A stretch of 64,000 nucleotides of DNA from CG2-30-36-16 sp964372115 (GTDB taxonomy: Bacteria; Bacteroidota; Ignavibacteria; Ignavibacteriales; Ignavibacteriaceae): positions 1-64,000 of the forward strand of contig CAYJPN010000010.1 in NCBI GenBank assembly GCA_964372115.1, given 5' to 3'. The translations under genes and the position numbers were made by a program. Under the pieces are notes generated by a model. That model was not told the DNA's origin. It was given only the letters and a program-made list of their open reading frames with translations, and made no database searches. Of the stretch, positions 17,020-27,157 are shown in pieces (position 1 is the first letter of the stretch; every line of letters begins with the position of its first letter).

Positions 17020-18786
17020 TTATTTCATCAGCAGCAGTTTTTTTGCCTGTATAAAAGCTTGCCCAGAGCCAGCCGAAGGATTCCCGACTGTAATTTTATA
17101 AACATACATTCCACTTGCAAGATGGGATGCATTAAATTCAACTTCATAAACTCCCGGCGGTTTTTCTTCATTTGCAAGAGTTGCCACTTCGTTGCCAAGT
17201 ACATCATAAATTTTAAGATTTATGATTGACGATTGATTATTTATGATTTGGGGTACCGAATATTTTATTATAGTAGTTGGATTAAATGGGTTGGGATAAT
17301 TTTGATAAAGTTCAAATTTATCCGGCACTCCAATTTCAACTTCAATTTCATTTAAGTATTCATAGCTGCCGTCAAAATCAATTTGTTTTAATCTGTAGCT
17401 TATTTTTCCGCTTAAACCTTCTAACTCGTTCGTAAATGAATAATAATTAATTTCACTTGTTGTTCCTTTTCCCTCTTTAAACCCGATTGTAACCCATTTA
17501 GCTGCTGAAGACGAATAAAATTTTCTTTCAATTTCAAAACCGCAGTTATTCGTTTCTGAAGTCGTAGACCAGTTAAGAATAACTTTATCTCCCGACTGGA
17601 CAGCAGTAAACGAACTCAATTCTACCGGCACAAATCCTCCACCTACACCAGGACCAAACGGATTAGGAGAAAATGACCATTTATCCACTGTCCAGCCATA
17701 ATAAGATTGGGTGTAAATATTGTTTTTTTCATCTATACTTACTTTATAATTTGAAGCATATCCTGAAGCATGCCCTGTTATATGACTAACAAAAGAACTG
17801 TCAACGTAATAATTCCAATTGGCAATATCCAAAGTATCTGAAATATTTCCGTTGTCTCCACTTAATCCATAAATTCTACCATACTCGTAAGCACTCCCCG
17901 TCTTAAAATTTTCTGAGAAAGCAACAAAAACTTTATTCCATGTCCCACTAAAATCTATTCCCCATGGACGCGGGTTTAAAGTATCTCCATTAGAAGCAAT
18001 GAAAATTTCATTTAAATAAAAATCGAAGGAATTATCTCGCACATAGCCGAAGCCAGGATTTCCAATAAATTTATAAATTCTTTTCTGATCATAAATAGAA
18101 ATGTAAACTATGTTTCCATCTTTACTAGAAGTTACACCTCTAGCCAATCCAGGATCAGGAAGATTTATTTGATCTATTGGTATAATTGTATGCGTGGTTC
18201 TCCATGATGAATCTAGTGACGGTCCGTTAAAAACTAAAATTTTACTATAACCGGTGGCCACATCAAAAGAAGAAACAAATATATGTCCTATTGAATCAGC
18301 CTCTATAGCCCAAAGTGAGTCAACACCTGTTTGCAAACGCATATTCGAAGAATAAATAGAGTCGGCGCCAAAATAAAAAACGAGTATATCCCTATTAATA
18401 TTATTATTGGGGATGAAAATCAAAGAATCTGAAGTTATTGCTAAATCCATAGCATTTTTCAAAAAAATTTCTGAACCATTATAGTGCCATTTTGATTTAG
18501 TGCCTACAATAGCAGTACCGTAGGAATAATTACCCAGTCTACCATTTATTGAATCTGCATTTCTATATCCGATTATATAATTTGTGTTATTCGACCGTCG
18601 ACAGACTAATCCGACAAATACATCTTCTCTTAATACACCCACAGATATAGTATTATAACCCGTATAGTTATTGCAGCTAAAAGGGTCGTCACATGTAACA
18701 TAATCTGGATGCCATATTGGATAAGTAGTCTGCGGAAAGCATTCAATAGTTAAGAACAAAATATAAAATAGAAAAACAATTTTCAT
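17020..18786 (-). CDS. T9SS-secreted propeller-like protein, unknown ligand
   Basis: A 588-residue protein; AGGAT precedes the ATG. Signal peptide at 1-18. Residues 20-380 are an unrecognised domain with a cysteine pair near the start (T-C-D-D-P-F-S-C-N-N-Y) and beta-rich blades suggestive of a propeller. An Fn3-like module (385-485) and a CTD (492-588) follow. Two insertions interrupt the CTD: a 30-bp element giving I-I-N-N-Q-S-S-I-I-N in the usual loop, and a second (17057-17080) giving P-S-A-G-S-G-Q-A between the last two strands, a place no other CTD in the window is interrupted. It is the last gene of the run. Confidence 0.85.
   Translation of the reverse strand: MKIVFLFYILFLTIECFPQTTYPIWHPDYVTCDDPFSCNNYTGYNTISVGVLREDVFVGLVCRRSNNTNYIIGYRNADSINGRLGNYSYGTAIVGTKSKWHYNGSEIFLKNAMDLAITSDSLIFIPNNNINRDILVFYFGADSIYSSNMRLQTGVDSLWAIEADSIGHIFVSSFDVATGYSKILVFNGPSLDSSWRTTHTIIPIDQINLPDPGLARGVTSSKDGNIVYISIYDQKRIYKFIGNPGFGYVRDNSFDFYLNEIFIASNGDTLNPRPWGIDFSGTWNKVFVAFSENFKTGSAYEYGRIYGLSGDNGNISDTLDIANWNYYVDSSFVSHITGHASGYASNYKVSIDEKNNIYTQSYYGWTVDKWSFSPNPFGPGVGGGFVPVELSSFTAVQSGDKVILNWSTTSETNNCGFEIERKFYSSSAAKWVTIGFKEGKGTTSEINYYSFTNELEGLSGKISYRLKQIDFDGSYEYLNEIEVEIGVPDKFELYQNYPNPFNPTTIIKYSVPQIINNQSSIINLKIYDVLGNEVATLANEEKPPGVYEVEFNASHLASGMYVYKITVGNPSAGSGQAFIQAKKLLLMK
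17057..17080. repeat. In-frame insertion near the end of a CTD
   Basis: On the coding strand TCCTTCGGCTGGC is followed by TCTGGGCAAGC, encoding P-S-A-G-S-G-Q-A between A-G-N and F-I-Q-A-K-K-L-L. Comparison with neighbours that read A-G-S-F-I-Q-x-K-K shows eight or nine extra residues. Confidence 0.65.
17218..17247. repeat. 30-bp CTD-loop element, copy 1
   Basis: On the coding strand it begins ATCATAAATAATCAATCGTC and ends AATCATAAAT. An identical 30-mer occurs at 49076-49105 in a gene on the other strand, at the same place in the sorting domain. Confidence 0.85.
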
Positions 18787-18843
18787 AACATTATCCTGTT
18801 AATTTATAATTTCAATTTGATATAAGATTTTTTAATGTTCTAG

Positions 18844-20367
18844 TTATCTCAATAAAACCATTTTATTTGTCTGAATAAACTCACCAGCCTTAAACCGATA
18901 AAAATAAACCCCGCTTGAAAACTTACTTCCGTCAAACTCAACCTCATACACTCCCGGCGGTTTTTCTTCGTTTACAAGTGTGGTTATTTCATTTCCGAGA
19001 ACATCATAAATTTTCAAAGTAGTAAATCCAAAATCCAAAATCATAAATTTTATTCTGGTTGTTGGGTTGAAGGGGTTGGGGTAGTTTTGATAAAGTGCGA
19101 ACTCTTTCGGCATTCCTATCTCAACTTCAATTTCATTCGAGTATTCGAAGCTGCCGTCGTAATCAATCTGCTTTAAACGATAGATGTATTTTCCAGCGGA
19201 TAAGTTTTCATCTGTAAATGAATAATGATTTAACTCTGTAGATGTACCGTTGCCATTCACAAAACCCATCGTTTCAAAATTTTTAATTTGTAATTTAGAA
19301 TTTTTAATTGACCGTTCTACTTGGAATCCTTTATTGTTCGTTTCACTCGCAGTTGTCCAGGAAAGCATAACATCATTATCATTACGTTCGGCGGAGAAGG
19401 AAACTAATTCTACGGGCAGACCGCCGTTTACTGTTTTTAACAGTTTGCCGCCTGCAGCGTAACCAACTAATTCATCAACCATACTAATTGAATGAAGAGC
19501 ACCGGGTTCGCTGTATTGTTCTGTCCAGGTATTTCCTCCATCTGTTGTCTTTTTTATTATTCCTCTACCCGGCGTTCCCGGAAACCCAAAAGCGCTGACG
19601 GCAGCATAACCAATAGAGCTATTCAAAAATTTAATCGATTCAATGTTTCTGTAAATCTCACCCATTTGAGAAAACCATGTGTCTCCGCCGTCTGTAGTTT
19701 TTAAAATATCATAACTGCCGAGAGTATTAGTTGCAAACCAGCCGATTAAAGTATCAACAAAACTTATATCCCAAGCTTGGGGGAAAATAGCCGTATAATT
19801 AGGTGTCCAATTCAATCCGCCATTATTAGTTTTTACTACAAATCCGTTAAAACTAAAAACCCAGCCATAGTTTTCATTTAAGAAAAAGATTGTTCCCAAG
19901 GGTTCGTCCATAGAAAAAAATTGGGAAGTCCAGGATAAACCACCGTCGGTAGTTTTAAATATTTCACTATCCCTATTAGGTAGATTATTTTGGGAAGTTA
20001 TCCATCCGGTAGTGGGGGAAATAAAAAAGAAATCAGAAAAAGAAAAGGGAAGAACAACTTCGCTCCAGTTTGTGCCGCCGTTAGTTGTTTTAATTAATTT
20101 ATTCCAGCCCCGTATCCAGCCGAAATTTTCGTTTACAAATTGAATTATCTCCCATCTATCACCTACCGGCGAACTTTGAAATATCCAGCTATTTCCTCCG
20201 TCAGTTGTTTTGATTATTGTGGAGTCATAACCACAAGCCCATCCTATATCTGCATTAACAAAATAAACTGCATATAATGATTGAGTCGGAGTACTAACTT
20301 CAAACCATTGAGCATTAGCAGCAAATGATAATGCTAAAATTATAAAGAGAGTAAAAAAAGTTTTCAT
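18844..20367 (-). CDS. T9SS-secreted YCF48/BNR-like propeller protein
   Basis: A 507-residue protein with GAGG before the ATG. Signal peptide at 1-19 ending N-A-Q-W. About seven blades of the form G-W-x-x-x-x-x-x-I-x-K-T-T-D-G-G-x-x-W (25-310) match the YCF48/Hcf136 and BNR style of propeller. An Fn3-like module (320-415) and CTD (423-507) complete it. YCF48-type blades here are extracellular, so a photosystem role is not implied. The Fn3 loop contains an AT-rich repeat (K-N-S-K-L-Q-I-K-N) shared with the gene at 22471, and the CTD loop holds another AT-rich insert (F-M-I-L-D-F-G-F). Confidence 0.88.
   Translation of the reverse strand: MKTFFTLFIILALSFAANAQWFEVSTPTQSLYAVYFVNADIGWACGYDSTIIKTTDGGNSWIFQSSPVGDRWEIIQFVNENFGWIRGWNKLIKTTNGGTNWSEVVLPFSFSDFFFISPTTGWITSQNNLPNRDSEIFKTTDGGLSWTSQFFSMDEPLGTIFFLNENYGWVFSFNGFVVKTNNGGLNWTPNYTAIFPQAWDISFVDTLIGWFATNTLGSYDILKTTDGGDTWFSQMGEIYRNIESIKFLNSSIGYAAVSAFGFPGTPGRGIIKKTTDGGNTWTEQYSEPGALHSISMVDELVGYAAGGKLLKTVNGGLPVELVSFSAERNDNDVMLSWTTASETNNKGFQVERSIKNSKLQIKNFETMGFVNGNGTSTELNHYSFTDENLSAGKYIYRLKQIDYDGSFEYSNEIEVEIGMPKEFALYQNYPNPFNPTTRIKFMILDFGFTTLKIYDVLGNEITTLVNEEKPPGVYEVEFDGSKFSSGVYFYRFKAGEFIQTNKMVLLR
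19273..19311. repeat. AT-rich in-frame repeat in Fn3 loop, copy 1
   Basis: A run of AATTTTTAATTTGTAATTT followed by AGAATTTTTAATTG encodes I-K-N-S-K-L-Q-I-K-N-F-E on the minus strand. The nearly identical copy at 22930-22968 sits at the same Fn3 loop of another gene. Confidence 0.7.
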
Positions 20368-20392
20368 AAGAACCTCAGCTACTATTGAATTT

Positions 20393-22459
20393 TTATTTTA
20401 TTAATAACATTTTTTTTGCCTGCTTAAAACTTCCGGCAGTTAAACTGTAAAAATATAAACCGCTTGCCAGATTTTTACTATTAAACTCAACAGAATAATT
20501 TCCCGGTGATTTTTCTTCATTAACAAGTACCGCAACTTCGTTTCCGAGTACATCGTAAACTTTAAGCTGCACGTGCTGCGTATTGCTTATTGCGTACTGA
20601 ATATTTGTTATTGGGTTGAATGGGTTGGGGTAGTTTTGGGAAAGTGAAAAAGATAATTCGGGTTTATTAACATTTTTGAAACCTGTTGGGTCAATATAAA
20701 ATTGAAGATAGGAATTTTCCGGATATGAACTATAAACAGGAATTAGTCCTTTATCTTTAACGTGAAATTTATAATGTAGAGTATAATTATTGTGATAAAA
20801 TGAATCCGGGAAAACAATATTATCAGTAAACAAATTTGTGTTTGGGTGATGAAAAAATTGTTTTCTGTAAATTGCAGTTGTGTCATTTTCTCCACAGAAA
20901 AAGTATTCTACTTCGACGCTATCAATAAAGAAAAGGCTGTTTTCGGGGGTAGAGCCAAGCTTATCCCAAATATGTGATGCGATAAACCCTAAAGTAAAAA
21001 TGGAATCTTGCGGCAAAAAAGAGGTTTCTATATTAATAATCGGTGAAGGATAATTGTCCTTAAATTGATAAATGGAATCACCAAATTTTATTTTTGCCTG
21101 CAGCAAAAAACGTTGAGAATGTGAATATGAACCCCCGGAACCGGGATATACATAATCAAAATTAAATCTTCCGAGTGAATCAATATATTCATATTTAGTT
21201 GTTGAAGTAATTGGGTTATGGTACAGAGCAATTTTTTTCAGTCTGTTCATTCCAAATACAAATTCATAAGATTCATAGATTGATGCCTGGTCTCCAAAAA
21301 AATTAAAGGTCTCACCGCTGATAAGATTGAAATCCATATAAATATCATCACCATTCGAATTGTATCGATAAAGTCGATTATCATGATACCGGAAAAAATT
21401 GTTAAACCCCCAGCCATTAATTCTATAGTATGTAATATTATTAATTAGCGTGTCATAGATTATCTCTGAATAGTCAAGCTTATAGCTTTTAGTAGTTGAA
21501 GGTCCGCCATTAGTAGAATAGTAGTATATAACATACTGCCAGATGTTTCCTATAGATAAAGGGAAATAATTATTGCCGATGTATGGATTTGGATGTAAAT
21601 CTTCTCGGTATAATTTATAGTCTGTGTCTATAATGTATGTTAAACTATCCTTAATAGTAAGCCATTCGACGCCGTTGGAGAATACTTTCCTCCAGGTGGC
21701 TCCCGAATCAGCGCTCATTTCAAGTCCGGCAAAAATTTGCTTTTCAGTTGTAGAATAACGAATACAATATGTAATTACATCGTGGATTAAAAACCATGAT
21801 TCACCCGAATCAACAGATTTATAAACTTTAGGGTTGGAAACATAAATTACAGAATCAGATTCTCCCTGCTCAATTGACAAGACATTCTCAGTAGCGAACG
21901 AGATAATTTTTCGAACCCATGAAATACCCAGATCACTCGAGCAGAACAATCCACCGTTAAAGGTTCCAACAAAAATTTTATCATTGATGATTTTTAAAGA
22001 TCTCACAGATTTTCCATTAAACTCGTATGCCGACCAAGAATTACCAAAATCAGTTGAGATGAAAATACCATTAGCAGATGTCCCGGCTATCACGAAATTT
22101 ACTTCATTTATATCTGCTATTTCAGTGCAGTTAATTGTAGAGGGAAAAGTTTTGGATAAATAGAAAGTTTCACCTCCATTTGTAGATATATATAATTTCC
22201 CATCGGAAGTTCCGGCGATAATGGTGTCTCCTTTTGTTTTTAAACTTTTCCAATTTCCTCCCTGAAAAATCTGGGACCAACTGTCTCCATCATTTGAAGA
22301 TTTATATATCATGCTGTTTAAGCCGCTGATTGCATAAATATTCCCATTAGTTGACGCCTCAATTTCATTAGGTTTTAGGTCCTCGAGCTGGTTCCAATAT
22401 ATATATTGTGCTCCCACTGAAATACTAAAAAACAAAAAACAAATCACTAAATATTTCAT
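20393..22459 (-). CDS. T9SS-secreted BNR-repeat protein
   Basis: A 688-residue protein. Signal peptide at 1-17. Residues 20-270 contain sialidase-type BNR/Asp-box blades (S-x-D-x-G-x-S/T-W), followed by a beta-rich region of unknown type (275-595) and a CTD (603-688) without an Fn3-like module. No catalytic sialidase residues are evident, so enzymatic activity is not claimed. The CTD loop contains S-N-T-Q-H-V-Q from a short GC-rich insert around GCACGTGC (near 20570). It lies 11 bp downstream of the reg_prop protein at 22471 and has the same position relative to it as the gene at 25040 has to 27154. Confidence 0.85.
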   Translation of the reverse strand: MKYLVICFLFFSISVGAQYIYWNQLEDLKPNEIEASTNGNIYAISGLNSMIYKSSNDGDSWSQIFQGGNWKSLKTKGDTIIAGTSDGKLYISTNGGETFYLSKTFPSTINCTEIADINEVNFVIAGTSANGIFISTDFGNSWSAYEFNGKSVRSLKIINDKIFVGTFNGGLFCSSDLGISWVRKIISFATENVLSIEQGESDSVIYVSNPKVYKSVDSGESWFLIHDVITYCIRYSTTEKQIFAGLEMSADSGATWRKVFSNGVEWLTIKDSLTYIIDTDYKLYREDLHPNPYIGNNYFPLSIGNIWQYVIYYYSTNGGPSTTKSYKLDYSEIIYDTLINNITYYRINGWGFNNFFRYHDNRLYRYNSNGDDIYMDFNLISGETFNFFGDQASIYESYEFVFGMNRLKKIALYHNPITSTTKYEYIDSLGRFNFDYVYPGSGGSYSHSQRFLLQAKIKFGDSIYQFKDNYPSPIINIETSFLPQDSIFTLGFIASHIWDKLGSTPENSLFFIDSVEVEYFFCGENDTTAIYRKQFFHHPNTNLFTDNIVFPDSFYHNNYTLHYKFHVKDKGLIPVYSSYPENSYLQFYIDPTGFKNVNKPELSFSLSQNYPNPFNPITNIQYAISNTQHVQLKVYDVLGNEVAVLVNEEKSPGNYSVEFNSKNLASGLYFYSLTAGSFKQAKKMLLIK

Positions 22460-22470
22460 ATCACCGCAGA

Positions 22471-25023
22471 TTATTTTATTAAAATTAATTTTTTTGCCGA
22501 GCTAAACGAGCCGGCAGTAATTGTATAAATATAAACCCCGCTCGAAAGTTTAGTTGCATCAAACTTTACCGAATAATTTCCCGGAGTTTTTTCTTCATTA
22601 ACAAGCGTTGCTACTTCGTTACCGAGTATATCATAAATTTTTAATAAAACCCTCACCCGTCCTTCGGACACCCTCTCCAGGTTGGCGAGGAAAGGAATGG
22701 AGTATTTTATTTTTGTTGTTGGGTTGAACGGATTGGGGTAGTTTTGAAAAAGCACAAATTCATCGGGCAAGCCAATTTCAACTTCAATTTCGGTTGAGTA
22801 TTCAAAGCTGCCGTGGTAATCAATTTGTTTTAATCGATATAAATATTTTCCCGGAGATAAGTTTTCATCTTTGAATGAGTAATGATTTAATTCTGTTGAG
22901 GTGCCTTTGCCATTTACAAAACCAATCGATTCAAAATTTTTAATTTCTAATTTTGAATTTTTAATTGAACATTCAACTTCAAAACCTTTGTTGTTTGTTT
23001 CGCTGGATGTAGTCCAATTTAGCTCGACACCAAAAGTTTTAATTAAGGCGGTGAATGAAACAAGCTCCACCGGAACCGGCACGCCTAACTTATCATATAC
23101 AGCCGCCCCGCCGTTTGTTGCCAGCCAGACACGATTAGAAGTATCAACGGCAATCGCTTCGATGCTTAGGTTATTATATGGTGGAAATGGATATGGAACC
23201 GAATACGGATAACCGGCTAACCCCGAATTGTATATGTCAAAGAATGTCCAATTGTCCCCCTCTTTTTTTATTAATGCTTCCGAAGCGATAGTATGCAAAT
23301 AAATTATATTATCACTTCCTATAGCTATAACCTTAATGTTGTTGTCGGGTAGAGGAGAGTTGGATGAATTATAAACCGTCCATTGTGCGCCATCAAATTT
23401 TGCCAAACCGTTTTCTGTTCCAACCCAAAGATTGCCAGTTGGGTCTTTAGCGAGGCAGTGAATCAAATTATCGGGCAAACCCGAATTTGCAGTTGTGTAT
23501 TGCGTTAATCCGGAAGAATTGCGTTTATATAAACCGTTGCCGCTTCCGAACCAGAGGTTTTCACCGGTTCTAATCATTTGGTTTATATGCACGATACCGG
23601 CGACAATACTCCATCCGCTATTCTTATATTTATATAATCCGGCATTGGTGTTTAGATATATAGAGCTATCGATATCCGCAAATAGATAAGCAGATACAGC
23701 AGCCGAAGGAAGACTAATTGTTGTCCACTCTGATCCATCAAACTTTATTAAAGCATTTTGCCCATAACCCGGCGGCGATACCCACAAATTTCCTATGTCG
23801 TCCGCCGTACAAAACAACGCGCCATCAAATGATACGAGAGAATTTAGGTAGGTATATGCTGTCCACTCCGTACCATCGAATTTTGTAAGGGAACCCATTT
23901 GAACCGGAGGACCCCCGCCCAAAGTAGTTTCTGAAAAGGAAACGAACCATTTATTGTTAAATTTATCAATACACAAACCAAGCAAAAAGTTCTTCGTTAA
24001 TCCCGAGTTGGATGTGTTAATTTTTGTGTAAATAGAGTTTTGATGTTTTACTAATCCTTTATTCGTCCCGATCCATTTTGTGTTAAGCGAATCAATAAAT
24101 AATGCAAAAAACAACCCTGCGCCCGGGACGGTGTCATAGAAAGCTATTGTATTACTTGTTGTATTTAGTAAAAATATTCCTGCAGTCTCACCGTTCCATT
24201 TTTGCGCGCCAATCCAAACATTGTTTGACGAATCGACCGCAAGAGATGTGATAGAACTATAATTCCAGGGCCAATTGTACGGCATAAAATTAGACCACGA
24301 ACTTCCATCGAATTTGAAAACACCTCCGCCGTTATCATAATAGCTGCTTATTTTTACTCCCACCCAAACAGAATTGTTTATGCCAAATTCAATTGAAGTG
24401 ATGTTATTCCTTGTTAATCCGGAATTTGAACTGTTATAAACCGTCCAGTTTATACCATCATATTTTACCAAACCGTTAGCGGTTCCAATCCACAAATTAG
24501 AAGCAGGATCGATTTTTAAAACATTAACAGTGTCTGAAGGCAGAGGAGAGTTTGAAGTATTAAAGATGAGCCACTCTGTGCCGTTGTACTTTACAAGCCC
24601 GTTGTTAGTGCCGATCCACTTGTTGAGATTGTTATCAATTATTATTGCATTAATGTTATTTCCCGGCAGCGGGCTATTTGATGAAGTGTATGTTTGCCAA
24701 TCGGAGTCACTTTTAAAAGTTAAACCCATCGGCGTGCCGAGCCAGGCGTCGCCATTATCTTCAATTGCAATAGATGTGATATGATTTGTGATGAGAAGAG
24801 AGTTACCCTTATTAAAAAATATTTTTTCACCGGTAGTTTTGTCATATTTTATCGCTCCGCCGTTTGTGCCGAGCCACAGATAGTCCCCGGCTTCAACTAT
24901 TGATAAAACGTAATCGCCATTAGTGTAATTCACCCACCGCGGATTAATGGATTGCGCATATTGAGTAGAAAATAACATCAACAGAAATGCTATTAATACA
25001 GACTTCAAATAATTTGTGTTCAT
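22471..25023 (-). CDS. T9SS-secreted two-component-type propeller protein
   Basis: An 850-residue protein with a strong GGGAGG site. Signal peptide at 1-23. About fourteen blades W-I-G-T-x-x-G-L-V-K-Y-D-G-x-x-W-T-x-Y-N-S-S-N-S run to 640; these are the reg_prop blades found in the sensor halves of the kinases at 801 and 13614, but there is no membrane helix or kinase. An Fn3-like module (648-750) and CTD (756-850) follow. It is a full-length paralogue of the protein at 27154, which has the same length. It carries the AT-rich repeat in the Fn3 loop and the 42-bp type element (here slightly shorter and degenerate) in the CTD loop. Confidence 0.9.
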   Translation of the reverse strand: MNTNYLKSVLIAFLLMLFSTQYAQSINPRWVNYTNGDYVLSIVEAGDYLWLGTNGGAIKYDKTTGEKIFFNKGNSLLITNHITSIAIEDNGDAWLGTPMGLTFKSDSDWQTYTSSNSPLPGNNINAIIIDNNLNKWIGTNNGLVKYNGTEWLIFNTSNSPLPSDTVNVLKIDPASNLWIGTANGLVKYDGINWTVYNSSNSGLTRNNITSIEFGINNSVWVGVKISSYYDNGGGVFKFDGSSWSNFMPYNWPWNYSSITSLAVDSSNNVWIGAQKWNGETAGIFLLNTTSNTIAFYDTVPGAGLFFALFIDSLNTKWIGTNKGLVKHQNSIYTKINTSNSGLTKNFLLGLCIDKFNNKWFVSFSETTLGGGPPVQMGSLTKFDGTEWTAYTYLNSLVSFDGALFCTADDIGNLWVSPPGYGQNALIKFDGSEWTTISLPSAAVSAYLFADIDSSIYLNTNAGLYKYKNSGWSIVAGIVHINQMIRTGENLWFGSGNGLYKRNSSGLTQYTTANSGLPDNLIHCLAKDPTGNLWVGTENGLAKFDGAQWTVYNSSNSPLPDNNIKVIAIGSDNIIYLHTIASEALIKKEGDNWTFFDIYNSGLAGYPYSVPYPFPPYNNLSIEAIAVDTSNRVWLATNGGAAVYDKLGVPVPVELVSFTALIKTFGVELNWTTSSETNNKGFEVECSIKNSKLEIKNFESIGFVNGKGTSTELNHYSFKDENLSPGKYLYRLKQIDYHGSFEYSTEIEVEIGLPDEFVLFQNYPNPFNPTTKIKYSIPFLANLERVSEGRVRVLLKIYDILGNEVATLVNEEKTPGNYSVKFDATKLSSGVYIYTITAGSFSSAKKLILIK
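22650..22690. repeat. In-frame CTD-loop element, diverged long form
   Basis: It starts CCCTCACCCGTCCTTCGGAC and ends GGTTGGCGAGG, matching the 42-bp forms but with changes in the second stem. It encodes L-A-N-L-E-R-V-S-E-G-R-V-R. Confidence 0.8.
22930..22968. repeat. AT-rich in-frame repeat in Fn3 loop, copy 2
   Basis: Encodes I-K-N-S-K-L-E-I-K-N-F-E on the minus strand, matching the copy at 19273-19311 at nearly every base. Confidence 0.7.
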
Positions 25024-25039
25024 AAAAACCTCCCTTTAA

Positions 25040-27157
25040 TTACCTCAGTAAAATCATTTTTTTAGTTTGAATAAATGAGCCTGCTGTTAATTTATAAAAA
25101 TAAATTCCGCTTGAAATACCCGCCGCGTCAAACTCCACCTCATACTCTCCTGGCGGTTTTTCTTCGTTTACAAGTGTGGCAATTTCATTGCCGAGCACAT
25201 CGTAAATTTTTAATAAAACCCTCTCCCGTCCTTCGGACACCCTCTCCCGGAGGGCGAGGGAAGGAATGGAGTATTTTATTTTTGTCGTTGGGTTGAATGG
25301 ATTGGGATAGTTTTGATAAACGGCAAAATTAAATGCCTTAAGATATTTATTGGAAGTCTCTGTAATTACATTTGTAGATTTATAAATTCCATCTATTGAA
25401 CCAGCAAGTAAAAAACCATCTTTATCAAAAGAGAAGGTTAAAACTGATGGGCTATATAATCCATTATTTATAGTACTCCAGGTAAGCCCTAAATTTGTGG
25501 AAAGAAAAGGCCCGACAGGATTTAGATTATTTATACCATTTCTAACACCAATAAAAATCAAATCCTTATATACTTCAGATGTTAAACTACCAAGCAATTC
25601 TAATCCTAAATAGTCCCAGCTCACACCTAAATTTTTAGAGACAAATATTCCGCTGATCTCATTACAAATATAAATGTACCCATCATAGTATTTGATAGAT
25701 GTTATCCCCCCTCCACCTGTAGGAGGAATAGTTAATTCATCCCATGAAATTCCTTTATCTGAAGACATATAAAGCTTGTCACCACCAGCTAATATATAAT
25801 CATCATCAATGTTGCAATATGATATAATAGCACCTTCAACTTCAGAAATTAATTCCCAAGATAAACCATAATCAACACTTCTATATAAACCATTTCCATT
25901 ATAAATATAAGATTTTGAAGCAAAAAGTATATCATTGTTTGACCAAACATTTCTAAGATAATTACCATATAATACATATTCCCAATTTTCACCAAAATCT
26001 GAAGACTTACAAATTCCTAAATTGGTGCCTGCATATATATTTTGATTGTCATCTGAAGTTAAAGAAACGATAATATTTTGTTTTAGCCCTGCACCTTTTC
26101 TTTCCCAGTCTTGCCCATTGTTAAAAGATTGATATAAACCATCTAATGAAGCCACATAAATAGTATCGTTTATAGTCAAAATATCCAAGACACCAGATAG
26201 CGCATCTATTCCTGAATTTTCAAGAAACCAGGTATTTCCATTATCATATGAAAAATATGTTCCAAACGAAGTTCCTAGGCATATAGTTTCTGAATCAACA
26301 AACAAAATATCATGAATAGTTGGCTGAATATTGCCAAATTTAATCAGCTGCCAGCTTAACCCTTGATCTATTGATTTATACAAGCCTGAATCTGAACCTG
26401 CATAAAAATAATTGTTTCTAAATTTTAAGGAATAAATTTTTCGTTCCTCTAAACCTAAATTTATCCATGTTTGGCCTATATTGGTGGAGTGAAAAATTCC
26501 ATTTGAACTTCCATAATAAATATTATATGGATCAATTGCTAAGATATCAAAAATGCTCTGGTCAGTAAAAGAATGAATAGGCCAACCCAGCGAATCATTC
26601 ATATTATAAATAATCAATCCACTACCATCCGAACCAACAAAAAGGAGGGTATCCTGTATAAGTTCTACAGCAGTAATAAAATCATATGAATACCCCCCGT
26701 ACCAGTAATTCAAATTCTTCTCTTTCCATGAAACTCCTAAATCGGAAGATATTAATATTGTTAAATCGCTTGTTCCGGTAATAATTTTATTGGTTTTGGC
26801 GTAAATGCAGGATATACCACTTCCATATGGTGATGATATTAATGATGAGTCCCATGTTAAACCTTGATTAGTTGAGCAAAGAATTTTATCAAAAAAGGCG
26901 GCTAGAAAATAATTTTGATTTAGAAAAGTAAGTTCCACAGGGTGTTTTTTATTTGATATCAATTCCCATTTTTTTTCGGTGTTACTTTTATAAATTCCTT
27001 TTATTGTCCCACAATAAACCGAATTCGCACTATCTTTCATTAAAGAATAAGTGATTCCCCCATACAAATTGTTAACCTTATTCCATATAAATGATTGTGC
27101 TGACAATTGAAGGCCATTAAAAATCAAAATTCCTAAAATAAATTTTATAGTTTTCAT
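25040..27157 (-). CDS. T9SS-secreted BNR-repeat propeller protein
   Basis: A 705-residue protein. Signal peptide at 1-20. BNR-type blades (S-x-D-x-G-x-S/T-W, for example S-S-D-L-G-V-S-W and S-V-D-Y-G-L-S-W) cover residues 40-600, about twelve units. A CTD (612-705) follows directly without an Fn3-like module. Its start overlaps the stop of the gene at 27154 by 4 bp, implying coupled translation. It corresponds in position and type to the gene at 20393. The CTD loop contains the 42-bp palindromic element (25219-25260). Confidence 0.88.
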   Translation of the reverse strand: MKTIKFILGILIFNGLQLSAQSFIWNKVNNLYGGITYSLMKDSANSVYCGTIKGIYKSNTEKKWELISNKKHPVELTFLNQNYFLAAFFDKILCSTNQGLTWDSSLISSPYGSGISCIYAKTNKIITGTSDLTILISSDLGVSWKEKNLNYWYGGYSYDFITAVELIQDTLLFVGSDGSGLIIYNMNDSLGWPIHSFTDQSIFDILAIDPYNIYYGSSNGIFHSTNIGQTWINLGLEERKIYSLKFRNNYFYAGSDSGLYKSIDQGLSWQLIKFGNIQPTIHDILFVDSETICLGTSFGTYFSYDNGNTWFLENSGIDALSGVLDILTINDTIYVASLDGLYQSFNNGQDWERKGAGLKQNIIVSLTSDDNQNIYAGTNLGICKSSDFGENWEYVLYGNYLRNVWSNNDILFASKSYIYNGNGLYRSVDYGLSWELISEVEGAIISYCNIDDDYILAGGDKLYMSSDKGISWDELTIPPTGGGGITSIKYYDGYIYICNEISGIFVSKNLGVSWDYLGLELLGSLTSEVYKDLIFIGVRNGINNLNPVGPFLSTNLGLTWSTINNGLYSPSVLTFSFDKDGFLLAGSIDGIYKSTNVITETSNKYLKAFNFAVYQNYPNPFNPTTKIKYSIPSLALRERVSEGRERVLLKIYDVLGNEIATLVNEEKPPGEYEVEFDAAGISSGIYFYKLTAGSFIQTKKMILLR
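25219..25260. repeat. 42-bp in-frame CTD-loop element
   Basis: CCCTCTCCCGTCCTTCGGAC then ACCCTCTCCCGGAGGGCGAGGG contains two hairpins, GTCC-TTC-GGAC and CCCTCTCCC/GGGCGAGGG. It encodes fourteen residues around R-E-R-V-S-E-G-R-E-R-V. Confidence 0.88.

Noticed and set aside
18844..20367. Photosystem II assembly factor YCF48
   Set aside because: The blade pattern matches but the protein has a signal peptide and T9SS sorting domain and no photosynthesis context.
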